6,708 nucleotides of DNA from an uncultured Collinsella sp. (GTDB taxonomy: Bacteria; Actinomycetota; Coriobacteriia; Coriobacteriales; Coriobacteriaceae). Shown piece by piece: positions 1-5,444 of the stretch. Below the pieces are notes generated by a model. That model saw only the letters and a program-made list of their open reading frames with translations, was not told where the DNA came from and ran no database searches. Made by a program: the position numbers and the translations under genes. The DNA lies in NCBI GenBank assembly GCA_900751665.1, contig CAADSV010000106.1, positions 1-6,708 of the forward strand. Reading direction: 5' to 3'. Positions within the stretch are counted from its first letter, which is position 1. Each line of letters opens with the position of its first letter.

Positions 1-13
1 CCCCCCCCTTTTT
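1..13 (+). other. C8-T5 run at the left edge: possible terminator remnant or contig-end artefact
   Basis: The window opens with eight C followed by five T. A C-rich arm running straight into a T tract is what the descending half of an intrinsic terminator looks like, so this may be the end of a terminator for a gene lying to the left. The ascending G-rich arm is outside the window, so no stem can be shown. The opposite edge also carries a homopolymer, so a low-quality contig end is an equal explanation. Confidence 0.3.
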
Positions 14-80
14 GCGTTGTATACACGTTGTACTTTGGGACCTAGCTCCCCCGTATGTGCTCTTACTGTTTGGCTGTATT

Positions 81-111
81 TTGAGTCCATCTAGTGTATT
101 TGAGCGATAAT
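81..111 (+). promoter_or_regulatory. Weak promoter candidate upstream of coaE
   Basis: TTGAGT at 81-86 matches four of six bases of the sigma-70-type -35 consensus, and GATAAT at 106-111 matches five of six of the -10. The spacer is 19 bases, longer than the preferred 17, which weakens the call. The site lies 28 bases before the coaE start codon, in AT-richer leader DNA. It would drive coaE and the coupled transglycosylase gene. No operator-like palindrome was seen beside it. Confidence 0.35.
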
Positions 112-128
112 TACTCGCATTGGCGTTA

Positions 129-135
129 GGGAGGG
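129..135 (+). promoter_or_regulatory. Ribosome binding site that fixes the coaE start
   Basis: GGGAGGG lies 4 bases before ATG 140 but only 1 base before the in-frame TTG at 137. This spacing favours the ATG at 140 over the TTG one codon earlier. Confidence 0.7.
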
Positions 136-139
136 CTTG

Positions 140-781
140 ATGTTTACCGTATTTGTCTTGGGCAATATTGCTTCGGGTAAGTCGACTGCCTGCCGCTATT
201 TCGAATCTCGTGGCGCTATGCTTATCGATCTGGATGAGCTTGCAAAATCGCTGTATGTGCCGGGCTCTGATATCGTCAATACACTCGCGGATGAATTCGG
301 TTGGGACATTTTGGATGAGGAAGGCGGCATTCGCCGCGGCATCCTCGCTTCTCGAGCTTTCGCTTCTCCTGATTCGGTCGCACGGCTCAATGACATCGTG
401 CATCCCATTCTGATTGAACAGCTTTCGCTTAGGATTCTCGATCCGGTTTGTTGTACGGTTTCATCTCCCCGTTATCCTTTTGCGGTGGTCGAGGTTTCTG
501 CTCCGACTGGTTTTGAGGATGCATTTGGCTTGGCTGATGAAATTTTGGTCATCAGCGCCCCTTTGTCAGTTCGTCGCGAGCGCGCTATTCAACGTGGCAT
601 GGAGCCATCTGATTTCGATGCCCGTTCTGCTTGCCAGCCCGAAGAGTCTGCGCTGTGCAATCTCGCTACAACTGTGATTGACAATGCGGCAGACGATAAC
701 TCGCTCTTTGAACAACTGGACGCATGGCTTTCGCGCCATGGGTTCGGGGATGTAGTGGAAAAGGAGGAGGCCGATGCCTAA
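140..781 (+). CDS. coaE: Dephospho-CoA kinase (CoaE)
   Basis: Predicted cytosolic kinase that phosphorylates the 3'-hydroxyl of dephospho-CoA with ATP, the last step of coenzyme A synthesis. The 213-residue product is close to the usual family length of about 200. Visible features are an N-terminal P-loop, GNIASGKST, at residues 8-16; an acidic D-x-D (D30, D32) in LIDLDELAKSLY, matching the family's DAD segment; the I/V-H-P motif at 86-89 in RLNDIVHPIL; and a late Q166 followed by an IDN motif at 180-182. It is divergent: where most CoaE proteins read roughly DIPLLFE, this one has EVSAPTGFE at about 118-126, preceded by an uncommon Cys-Cys and Ser-Pro-rich stretch (103-112). ATG 140 is chosen because the Shine-Dalgarno spacing suits it. 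The last 8 bases overlap the next gene. Another P-loop nucleoside kinase is possible but fits the HP and IDN motifs less well. Confidence 0.87.
   Translation: MFTVFVLGNIASGKSTACRYFESRGAMLIDLDELAKSLYVPGSDIVNTLADEFGWDILDEEGGIRRGILASRAFASPDSVARLNDIVHPILIEQLSLRILDPVCCTVSSPRYPFAVVEVSAPTGFEDAFGLADEILVISAPLSVRRERAIQRGMEPSDFDARSACQPEESALCNLATTVIDNAADDNSLFEQLDAWLSRHGFGDVVEKEEADA
762..767 (+). promoter_or_regulatory. Ribosome binding site inside the end of coaE
   Basis: A perfect AGGAGG lies in the last codons of coaE, 6 bases before ATG 774. It encodes part of the Lys-Glu-Glu tail of CoaE as well as serving the transglycosylase gene. Ribosomes finishing coaE at 781 pass over this site, which supports translational coupling. 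Confidence 0.75.
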
Positions 782-1355
782 GACACGTTTCCTTACGTGG
801 TATCGCCTTATACCGCTGGCTGCCGTTTTTGCCTTCGGCCTTATCTCATTCGTTTACTCGTATGCTCCTGCCGCTTTCTTTAAGCCGCTGTATCCGATTG
901 ACTACGAGGCGTATGTAAAGCAATCCAGTATTTCGCATAATCTGGATCCGTATCTGGTGTGCGCTGTCATTAAGTCTGAATCGAATTGGGATTCCGAGGC
1001 TGAGTCGAATCAGGGTGCTCAGGGATTGATGCAGCTGATGCCCGAGACTGCCCAGGATATGATCGCCAAGGGCCTTGTCGACGGTGGCGAGTATTCGGCC
1101 GACAACCTTAACGATCCGGCTACGAATATCGAGTTTGGCTGTGCGTATCTTTCGTATCTTCTAGCGTATTTTAACGGGTCGACTGACAGTGCCATTGCCG
1201 CCTATAACGCCGGCATGGGCAATGTCGACGGATGGGCGCAGCAGAGTACGTCGCTTCATAATGCAATCACCTTTCCCGAGACGCAGGCGTATCTGATTCG
1301 TGTCAATAATGCCTGGGTTCGCTACAAGACTCTCTATCCCGATCGGTTCGTATAG
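774..1355 (+). CDS. Small membrane-anchored lytic transglycosylase (SLT domain)
   Basis: Predicted enzyme that cleaves the glycosidic bond between N-acetylmuramic acid and N-acetylglucosamine in peptidoglycan, leaving a 1,6-anhydro end. The 193-residue product has a basic N-terminus (MPKTR), one hydrophobic segment at about 12-31 that may be an uncleaved anchor or a signal peptide, then a single goose-lysozyme-like SLT domain from about 45 to 185. Family motifs are clear: catalytic Glu69 in IKSES, GLMQLMP at 84-90, NIEFGCAYLSYLL at 118-130 and AAYNAG at 142-147. There is no LysM, SPOR or other wall-binding domain, so it is a minimal version, and no lipobox cysteine follows the hydrophobic stretch. 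The start at 774 overlaps coaE by 8 bases and has a strong AGGAGG 6 bases upstream. Similar small transglycosylases take part in wall turnover or in opening the wall for secretion machines; nothing here points to a secretion system. Confidence 0.92.
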   Translation: MPKTRFLTWYRLIPLAAVFAFGLISFVYSYAPAAFFKPLYPIDYEAYVKQSSISHNLDPYLVCAVIKSESNWDSEAESNQGAQGLMQLMPETAQDMIAKGLVDGGEYSADNLNDPATNIEFGCAYLSYLLAYFNGSTDSAIAAYNAGMGNVDGWAQQSTSLHNAITFPETQAYLIRVNNAWVRYKTLYPDRFV

Positions 1356-1375
1356 GACTATGCCTGCCGCCTGCG

Positions 1376-1381
1376 TATACT
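1376..1381 (+). promoter_or_regulatory. Lone -10-like hexamer in front of uvrB
   Basis: TATACT in the 51-base gap before uvrB matches five of six bases of the -10 consensus and would start transcription just ahead of the ribosome binding site (AGGAG, 1397-1401). No reasonable -35 hexamer sits 16-18 bases upstream, so this is weak. No actinobacterial-type LexA box (GAAC-N4-GTTC or close) was seen in the gap, although uvrB is often SOS-controlled. Confidence 0.2.
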
Positions 1382-1406
1382 GCAGATATATGAGTTAGGA
1401 GTATCC

Positions 1407-3647
1407 ATGGCGGAATTTGAAGTAGAACGCGTTGGTGGTGAACTTAAGCGCTTTGGCGTTGAAGGCTCTGACGTGCCGTTTAAGGTCGTGTCTCCCTATG
1501 AGCCTGCCGGTTCCCAGCCTAAGGCCATTGAGTCGCTTGTGCAGGGCGTGAGGGACGGAGACCGCTATCAGGTTTTGCTGGGCGTGACTGGTTCGGGCAA
1601 GACCTTCACGATGGCAAAGACTATTGAGGCCCTGGGAAAGCCGACGCTGGTCATGGCTCCGAATAAAACGCTCGCCGCTCAGCTTGCGAGCGAGCTCAAA
1701 GAGTTCTTTCCCAACAACGCTGTGGTCTACTTCGTCTCGTACTACGACTACTATCAGCCCGAGGCGTATGTGCCGCAAAGCGATACATATATCGAGAAAG
1801 ACTCCTCGATTAACGAAGAGGTTGAGATGCTGCGCCATCAGGCGACCGCATCGCTGCTCTCTCGACGCGATGTGATCGTTGTCGCATCGGTCTCGTGTAT
1901 CTATGGCATTGGCTCTCCTGAGGACTATGCGGGTCTGGCTCCAAACGTCGACAAGAAGGTGCCGCTCGAGCGCGATGACTTTATCCATGCACTTATCGAC
2001 ATTCAATATGATCGCAATGACTATGACCTGGCACGCGGCACGTTCCGCGTGCGCGGCGATGTTGTCGACGTGTATCCGCCTTATGCCGAGCATCCGTTGC
2101 GGTTTGAGTTCTTTGGCGACGAGGTCGAGCTGATTGCCGAGATCGATGAGGTCACCGGTGAGATGCTTCGTGAGTACGAGGCCATCCCCGTATGGCCGGC
2201 ATCGCACTACGTGACCGAGAAGCCGAAGGTCAAGGCGGCTCTGAAATCGATCAGCGAAGAGTGCGAGAAGCGCGTGGCGGAGCTCAAGGCGACCGACAAG
2301 TTGCTCGAGGCGCAGCGTCTGCAGCAGCGCACCGATTATGATCTTGAGATGCTCGAGACGATGGGCTTTTGCAACGGCATCGAGAACTACTCGCGTCATC
2401 TGGACGGTCGCAAGCCGGGTGAGCCGCCGTTTACCCTAATCGATTACTTTCCCAAGGATATGCTCTGCATCATCGATGAGAGCCATGTGACGGTGCCGCA
2501 GATTCGCGGCATGCACGAAGGTGACCGCTCGCGTAAGGTGACGCTGGTGGAACACGGTTTTCGCCTGCCCTCGGCGCTCGATAACCGCCCGCTTCGTTTC
2601 GATGAGTTTGAGGCAAGGATACCCCAGTTTATCTATGTTTCGGCCACGCCGGGCGATTACGAGCTGCGGGTTAGCCAGAACGACGTTGAGCAGATTATTC
2701 GTCCGACCGGTCTGCTCGATCCCAAGATCGATGTGCGTCCGGTTCGCGGTCAGATTGACGATCTTGAGGACGAGATTCGCGAGCGCGTTGCCCGCAAGGA
2801 GCGCGTGCTGGTGACCACGTTGACCAAGCGCATGGCGGAGGACCTGACCGACCATCTGCTTGATGCGGGCATTAAGGTCAATTACATGCATTCTGATACG
2901 GCGACAATGGACCGTGTCGAGATCCTGCGAACGCTGCGCGAGGGCAAGATCGATGTTCTCGTTGGCATCAACCTGCTTCGCGAGGGCTTGGATCTTCCCG
3001 AGGTCTCACTGGTGGCAATTCTCGATGCCGATAAGGAAGGCTTCTTGCGCAACCGCCGTTCGCTGATTCAGACGATTGGCCGCGCGGCCCGTAACGCCGA
3101 TGGCGAAGTCATCATGTATGCGGACGTTGTGACCGATTCGATGAAAGAGGCCATCGAGGAGACGCAGCGCCGTCGCGAGATTCAGATGGCATATAACGAA
3201 GAGCATGGCATTGTGCCCAAGACGGTGCGCAAAGCCATCAACGACATCTCAAGTTTTATTGCCGAAGCCGAAAAAACCGTGGGTTCCAAGGGGCGCTCGA
3301 AGGGCGACTCTCTTGGCCATGGCGCATTCTATACGCCCGATGAGTCGGGCGAGGGCGGCGTGCCGGAAACGGTGGCACCCGAGCAGACACTTGCGGAGCA
3401 GTTGGAAGAACTGCCGCATGACGAGCTTGTGCGGATCGTCGAAACCATGGAAGAGGATATGCGCAACGCTTCTGCCGCCATGGACTTTGAGGAGGCGGCG
3501 CGCCTGCGCGATGCCGTCGTTCAGATTCGGGCGATGCTCGAGGGTGCGTCTGAGGACGAGACGATCGAGCGCTTACGTTCGCAGGCCCGCAAAGGTTCCA
3601 CGTTCGCATCGGGCAGAAAACGCCAGGGTGCACGGTTTAAGAAATAG
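1407..3647 (+). CDS. uvrB: UvrABC excinuclease subunit B (UvrB)
   Basis: DNA damage-recognition helicase of nucleotide excision repair. UvrA loads it onto DNA; it verifies the lesion by strand insertion and then recruits UvrC for the two incisions. The 746-residue product is full length, slightly longer than the typical 660-720. Seen in order: the family opening FKVVSPYEPAGSQPKAI (25-41), Walker A GVTGSGKT (59-66), motif Ia MAPNKTLAAQL (83-93), the damage-probing beta-hairpin (tyrosine-rich, about 108-132), the YDRNDYDLARGTFRVRGD region (201-218) that belongs with the UvrA-interaction domain, DESH Walker B (357-360), SATPGDYE (412-419), helicase motif VI QTIGRAARN (555-563) and the C-terminal UVR motif around DFEEAARLRD (693-702), which contacts UvrC. 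A Gly/Glu-rich linker (about 625-665) and a basic tail (KRQGARFKK) account for much of the extra length. The ATG has AGGAG 5 bases upstream. It follows the transglycosylase gene after 51 bases and is closed by a strong hairpin. Confidence 0.98.
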   Translation: MAEFEVERVGGELKRFGVEGSDVPFKVVSPYEPAGSQPKAIESLVQGVRDGDRYQVLLGVTGSGKTFTMAKTIEALGKPTLVMAPNKTLAAQLASELKEFFPNNAVVYFVSYYDYYQPEAYVPQSDTYIEKDSSINEEVEMLRHQATASLLSRRDVIVVASVSCIYGIGSPEDYAGLAPNVDKKVPLERDDFIHALIDIQYDRNDYDLARGTFRVRGDVVDVYPPYAEHPLRFEFFGDEVELIAEIDEVTGEMLREYEAIPVWPASHYVTEKPKVKAALKSISEECEKRVAELKATDKLLEAQRLQQRTDYDLEMLETMGFCNGIENYSRHLDGRKPGEPPFTLIDYFPKDMLCIIDESHVTVPQIRGMHEGDRSRKVTLVEHGFRLPSALDNRPLRFDEFEARIPQFIYVSATPGDYELRVSQNDVEQIIRPTGLLDPKIDVRPVRGQIDDLEDEIRERVARKERVLVTTLTKRMAEDLTDHLLDAGIKVNYMHSDTATMDRVEILRTLREGKIDVLVGINLLREGLDLPEVSLVAILDADKEGFLRNRRSLIQTIGRAARNADGEVIMYADVVTDSMKEAIEETQRRREIQMAYNEEHGIVPKTVRKAINDISSFIAEAEKTVGSKGRSKGDSLGHGAFYTPDESGEGGVPETVAPEQTLAEQLEELPHDELVRIVETMEEDMRNASAAMDFEEAARLRDAVVQIRAMLEGASEDETIERLRSQARKGSTFASGRKRQGARFKK

Positions 3648-3652
3648 CGAAC

Positions 3653-3693
3653 AGGCCCCGAGTTCCCTGTGGAGCTCGGGGCCTATGTCTTTT
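3653..3693 (+). terminator. Intrinsic terminator after uvrB, possibly shared with the convergent gene
   Basis: The arms 3653-3666 and 3671-3684 form a 14-bp stem (AGGCCCCGAGTTCC with GGAGCTCGGGGCCT; one G-T wobble, otherwise perfect) closed by a 4-base CTGT loop, followed by TGTCTTTT at 3686-3693. It starts 5 bases after the uvrB stop. On the minus strand the same hairpin lies 28 bases past the end of the 3713-5353 gene, but the sequence after it there is less T-rich, so termination is probably stronger for uvrB. Confidence 0.9.
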
Positions 3694-3712
3694 GCGCGCT
3701 GGAATTCGTGCG

Positions 3713-5353
3713 TTAGAGGTCTGCGATCAGGGCTTCGGCACAACGGATGCCGTCGGTGGCCGCGCTCATGATGCCGCCGGCATATCCAGCTCCCTCACCA
3801 CAAGGGTAGAGGCCCGGGGTCGACACGGCATGGCACGTTCGGTCTCGGGTGACAGTGACCGGTGAGCTCGAACGAGTCTCCACGCCGGTAAGAACGGCAT
3901 CGGGACGGTCGTAGCCTCGTAGCTTTTTTCCGAGTAGGGGAAGTCCCAGGCGGAGCGACTCGACGATATGCTGCGGCAGGGCTTCGTCAATTGCCGTCCA
4001 GGTCACACCGAGCGGATAGGTGGGCTTTACCTTTCCGGGCGTCTTGCTGGCGCGTCCTGCGAGGAAATCTCCGACGAGTTGTGCCGGTGCGTTCCAGTTG
4101 GAACCGCCCAGGCGATAGGCGGCCGCCTCGCAGGCACGCTGGAGCTCGATGCCGGCGAGCGGGTCATCGTTGGGAAGGTCCTCAGGCGTGACGTTAACGA
4201 GCAGGGCGGCGTTTGCGTTGCGCCCGTCGCGGGCATTGAGGCTGGCGCCGTTGACGCACAGGTGGCCCTGCTCGGAAGAGGCGGCGACAACCTGCCCGCC
4301 GGGGCACATGCAAAACGAGAACACGCTGCGGCCGTTGGGAAGATGGGCGACGAGCTTGTAGGGGGCTGCTCCGAGGGCAGGATGTCCCGCCGAGGCTCCA
4401 TATTGGGCTCGGTCGATGTCGCGTTGCGGATGCTCGATGCGAACGCCCATGGCAAAGGTCTTTTGTGCGAGGGCCACGTTGTGGTCCTTAAGGAGCTCAA
4501 AAATATCGCGAGCAGAATGCCCGCAGGCGAGGATGAGGTGCTTTGTCTCGATTGGCTCGCAAGCGGCGTCTTGGGACGATTGGACATCGATACCGGTAAT
4601 GGCGCCAGACGCGTCGATGTGAATGTCGACGAGCTTTGTTCGATAACGGACGACACCTCCGAGCTGCTCGATGCGCTGGGATATAGCGGTGACAACCGTG
4701 GGAAGGATGTCGGAGCCAATGTGCGGCTTGGCATCCCACAGAATATCGCGGGGCGCACACGCCTCGACGAAGGTTTCGAGGATAAGGCGATGGGCGGGAT
4801 TTTTTGTTCCCGTATTGAGCTTGCCGTCCGAGAAGGTCCCCGCGCCGCCCAGACCAAACTGGATATTGCTCTCGGGGTCGAGGATGCGCTCCTTTAGAAA
4901 GAGGTCGATCGCATGCGAGCGGCGAAATGCCGGGTCGCCGCGCTCGATGAGCAAGGGCTTAAGACCCGCTTCGGCAAGGGTGAGCGCAGCGAAAAGGCCA
5001 GCGCATCCGGCGCCGACAACGACAGGGCGTTCTTGAGGTGCGTCGGAGACGGGGGTGGGGAATGAAGACCCATCGTCTTTTATCGCGCGTACGCGCGAGC
5101 GGTCACGCTCGGAAACGCTGTCGACCGCTTCTCGCTCGAGGTGGGGACTGGTCAGCTCAACACGAAAGCTCAGGATAAAATGGACGTCTCGTTTTTTGCG
5201 AGCGTCGATTGACTTGCGATGGAGCTCGATGGACTTGATCTCGGAGTCCTTGCAACGTAGGACGCGCTTGGCGACTCGCTTGCCAACAATGAGGCAGGCA
5301 TTTTCATCGCCGGCTTCATCGAGCGACGCGTTGACTTGGGTGATTTCGATCAT
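3713..5353 (-). CDS. COG2509-type FAD-dependent dehydrogenase / NAD(P)/FAD-dependent oxidoreductase
   Basis: Predicted cytosolic flavoprotein of unknown substrate. The 546-residue product has an N-terminal region of about 105 residues ending in a charged linker. This region contains KSIELHRKSIDARKKRDVHFIL (41-62), which I recall as a signature of this family. A two-part FAD fold follows: Rossmann loop GAGCAG (114-119), the ribose-binding Glu137 in LLIERGD, GLGGAGTFSDGKLNTGTKN (167-185), the second glycine/ATG-like element ACGHSARD (276-283), FCMCPGGQVV (347-356), RSSSPVTVTRD (494-504) and the closing FAD motif PCGEGAGYAGGIMSAATDG (517-535). There is no iron-sulfur CxxC set, signal peptide or membrane segment. 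ATG 5353 is chosen because AAGGAGA lies 5 bases upstream; the frame stays open 41 codons further up, but that stretch covers a terminator and a non-family sequence. The gene converges on uvrB and follows another flavoprotein gene after 80 bases. The family identity is firm; the reaction is not known. Confidence 0.9.
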   Translation of the reverse strand: MIEITQVNASLDEAGDENACLIVGKRVAKRVLRCKDSEIKSIELHRKSIDARKKRDVHFILSFRVELTSPHLEREAVDSVSERDRSRVRAIKDDGSSFPTPVSDAPQERPVVVGAGCAGLFAALTLAEAGLKPLLIERGDPAFRRSHAIDLFLKERILDPESNIQFGLGGAGTFSDGKLNTGTKNPAHRLILETFVEACAPRDILWDAKPHIGSDILPTVVTAISQRIEQLGGVVRYRTKLVDIHIDASGAITGIDVQSSQDAACEPIETKHLILACGHSARDIFELLKDHNVALAQKTFAMGVRIEHPQRDIDRAQYGASAGHPALGAAPYKLVAHLPNGRSVFSFCMCPGGQVVAASSEQGHLCVNGASLNARDGRNANAALLVNVTPEDLPNDDPLAGIELQRACEAAAYRLGGSNWNAPAQLVGDFLAGRASKTPGKVKPTYPLGVTWTAIDEALPQHIVESLRLGLPLLGKKLRGYDRPDAVLTGVETRSSSPVTVTRDRTCHAVSTPGLYPCGEGAGYAGGIMSAATDGIRCAEALIADL

Positions 5354-5358
5354 CGAGG

Positions 5359-5365
5359 TCTCCTT
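5359..5365 (-). promoter_or_regulatory. Ribosome binding site that fixes the start at 5353
   Basis: Read on the minus strand this is AAGGAGA, with GGAG 6 bases before the ATG at 5353. It rules against the longer open frame that extends upstream through the terminator hairpin. Confidence 0.8.
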
Positions 5366-5371
5366 AGAGGC

Positions 5372-5404
5372 AAGAAAGAGGCCGTCCGGTATCCCAGACG
5401 GCCC
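5372..5404 (-). terminator. Intrinsic terminator between the two flavoprotein genes
   Basis: On the minus strand, GGCCGTC (5403-5397) pairs with GACGGCC (5386-5380). One mismatch and two inner G-C pairs follow, around a 4-base loop, and one outer G-U pair extends the stem. The stem runs directly into TCTTTCTT (5379-5372). It begins 30 bases after the stop codon of the upstream HI0933-type gene, so it should end that transcript at least in part. The downstream gene would then need its own promoter or read-through. On the plus strand the hairpin is followed by TTTTT only after a gap, and no gene points into it. Confidence 0.75.
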
Positions 5405-5417
5405 GAATGCGTTTTTG

Positions 5418-5423
5418 ATTATA
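5418..5423 (-). promoter_or_regulatory. Perfect -10 hexamer (TATAAT) upstream of the COG2509-type gene
   Basis: The minus-strand sequence at 5423-5418 is exactly TATAAT. No good -35 is found at 16-18 bases (the best reads AAGCAG or CAAGCA). Transcription from here would start before the hairpin at 5372-5404, so the RNA would have to pass that terminator to reach the gene. This is either a leader-attenuated promoter or a chance match in AT-rich intergenic DNA. Confidence 0.3.
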
Positions 5424-5444
5424 GACTGCGCGGCTACAGACTGC
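5420..5444. repeat. Short direct repeat TAYAGACTGC at the gene junction
   Basis: TATAGACTGC at 5420-5429 and TACAGACTGC at 5435-5444 differ at one base and are spaced 15 bases start to start. The first copy overlaps the TATAAT on the opposite strand and the second overlaps the stop codon of the HI0933-type gene. The spacing is not a clean helical turn, so an operator role is only a guess. Confidence 0.4.

Noticed and set aside
36..50. GGGA-N6-TCCC inverted repeat in the leader as an operator or riboswitch element
   Set aside because: Four-base arms are too short to mean anything, and no T-box or known riboswitch core is present around them.
12..108. Short open reading in the leader (about 32 codons to a TAA) as the tail of an upstream gene
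   Set aside because: It shows no recognisable C-terminal family sequence, and the C8-T5 run before it looks noncoding.
1395..2399. Open frame of 334 codons on the minus strand opposite the first part of uvrB
   Set aside because: Lies wholly antisense to an unmistakable UvrB. It is rich in Arg, His and Leu with no known motif, as expected from the reverse of a high-GC gene, and has no convincing ribosome binding site.
4027..4857. Open frame of 276 codons on the minus strand in another frame of the COG2509-type gene
   Set aside because: Ser/Arg/Pro-rich out-of-frame reading of a gene that is intact in its own frame; no frameshift is needed.
3968..4897. Open frame of 309 codons on the plus strand opposite the COG2509-type gene
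   Set aside because: The opposite strand has strong FAD motifs across the whole span; this frame has none and is a GC-driven shadow.
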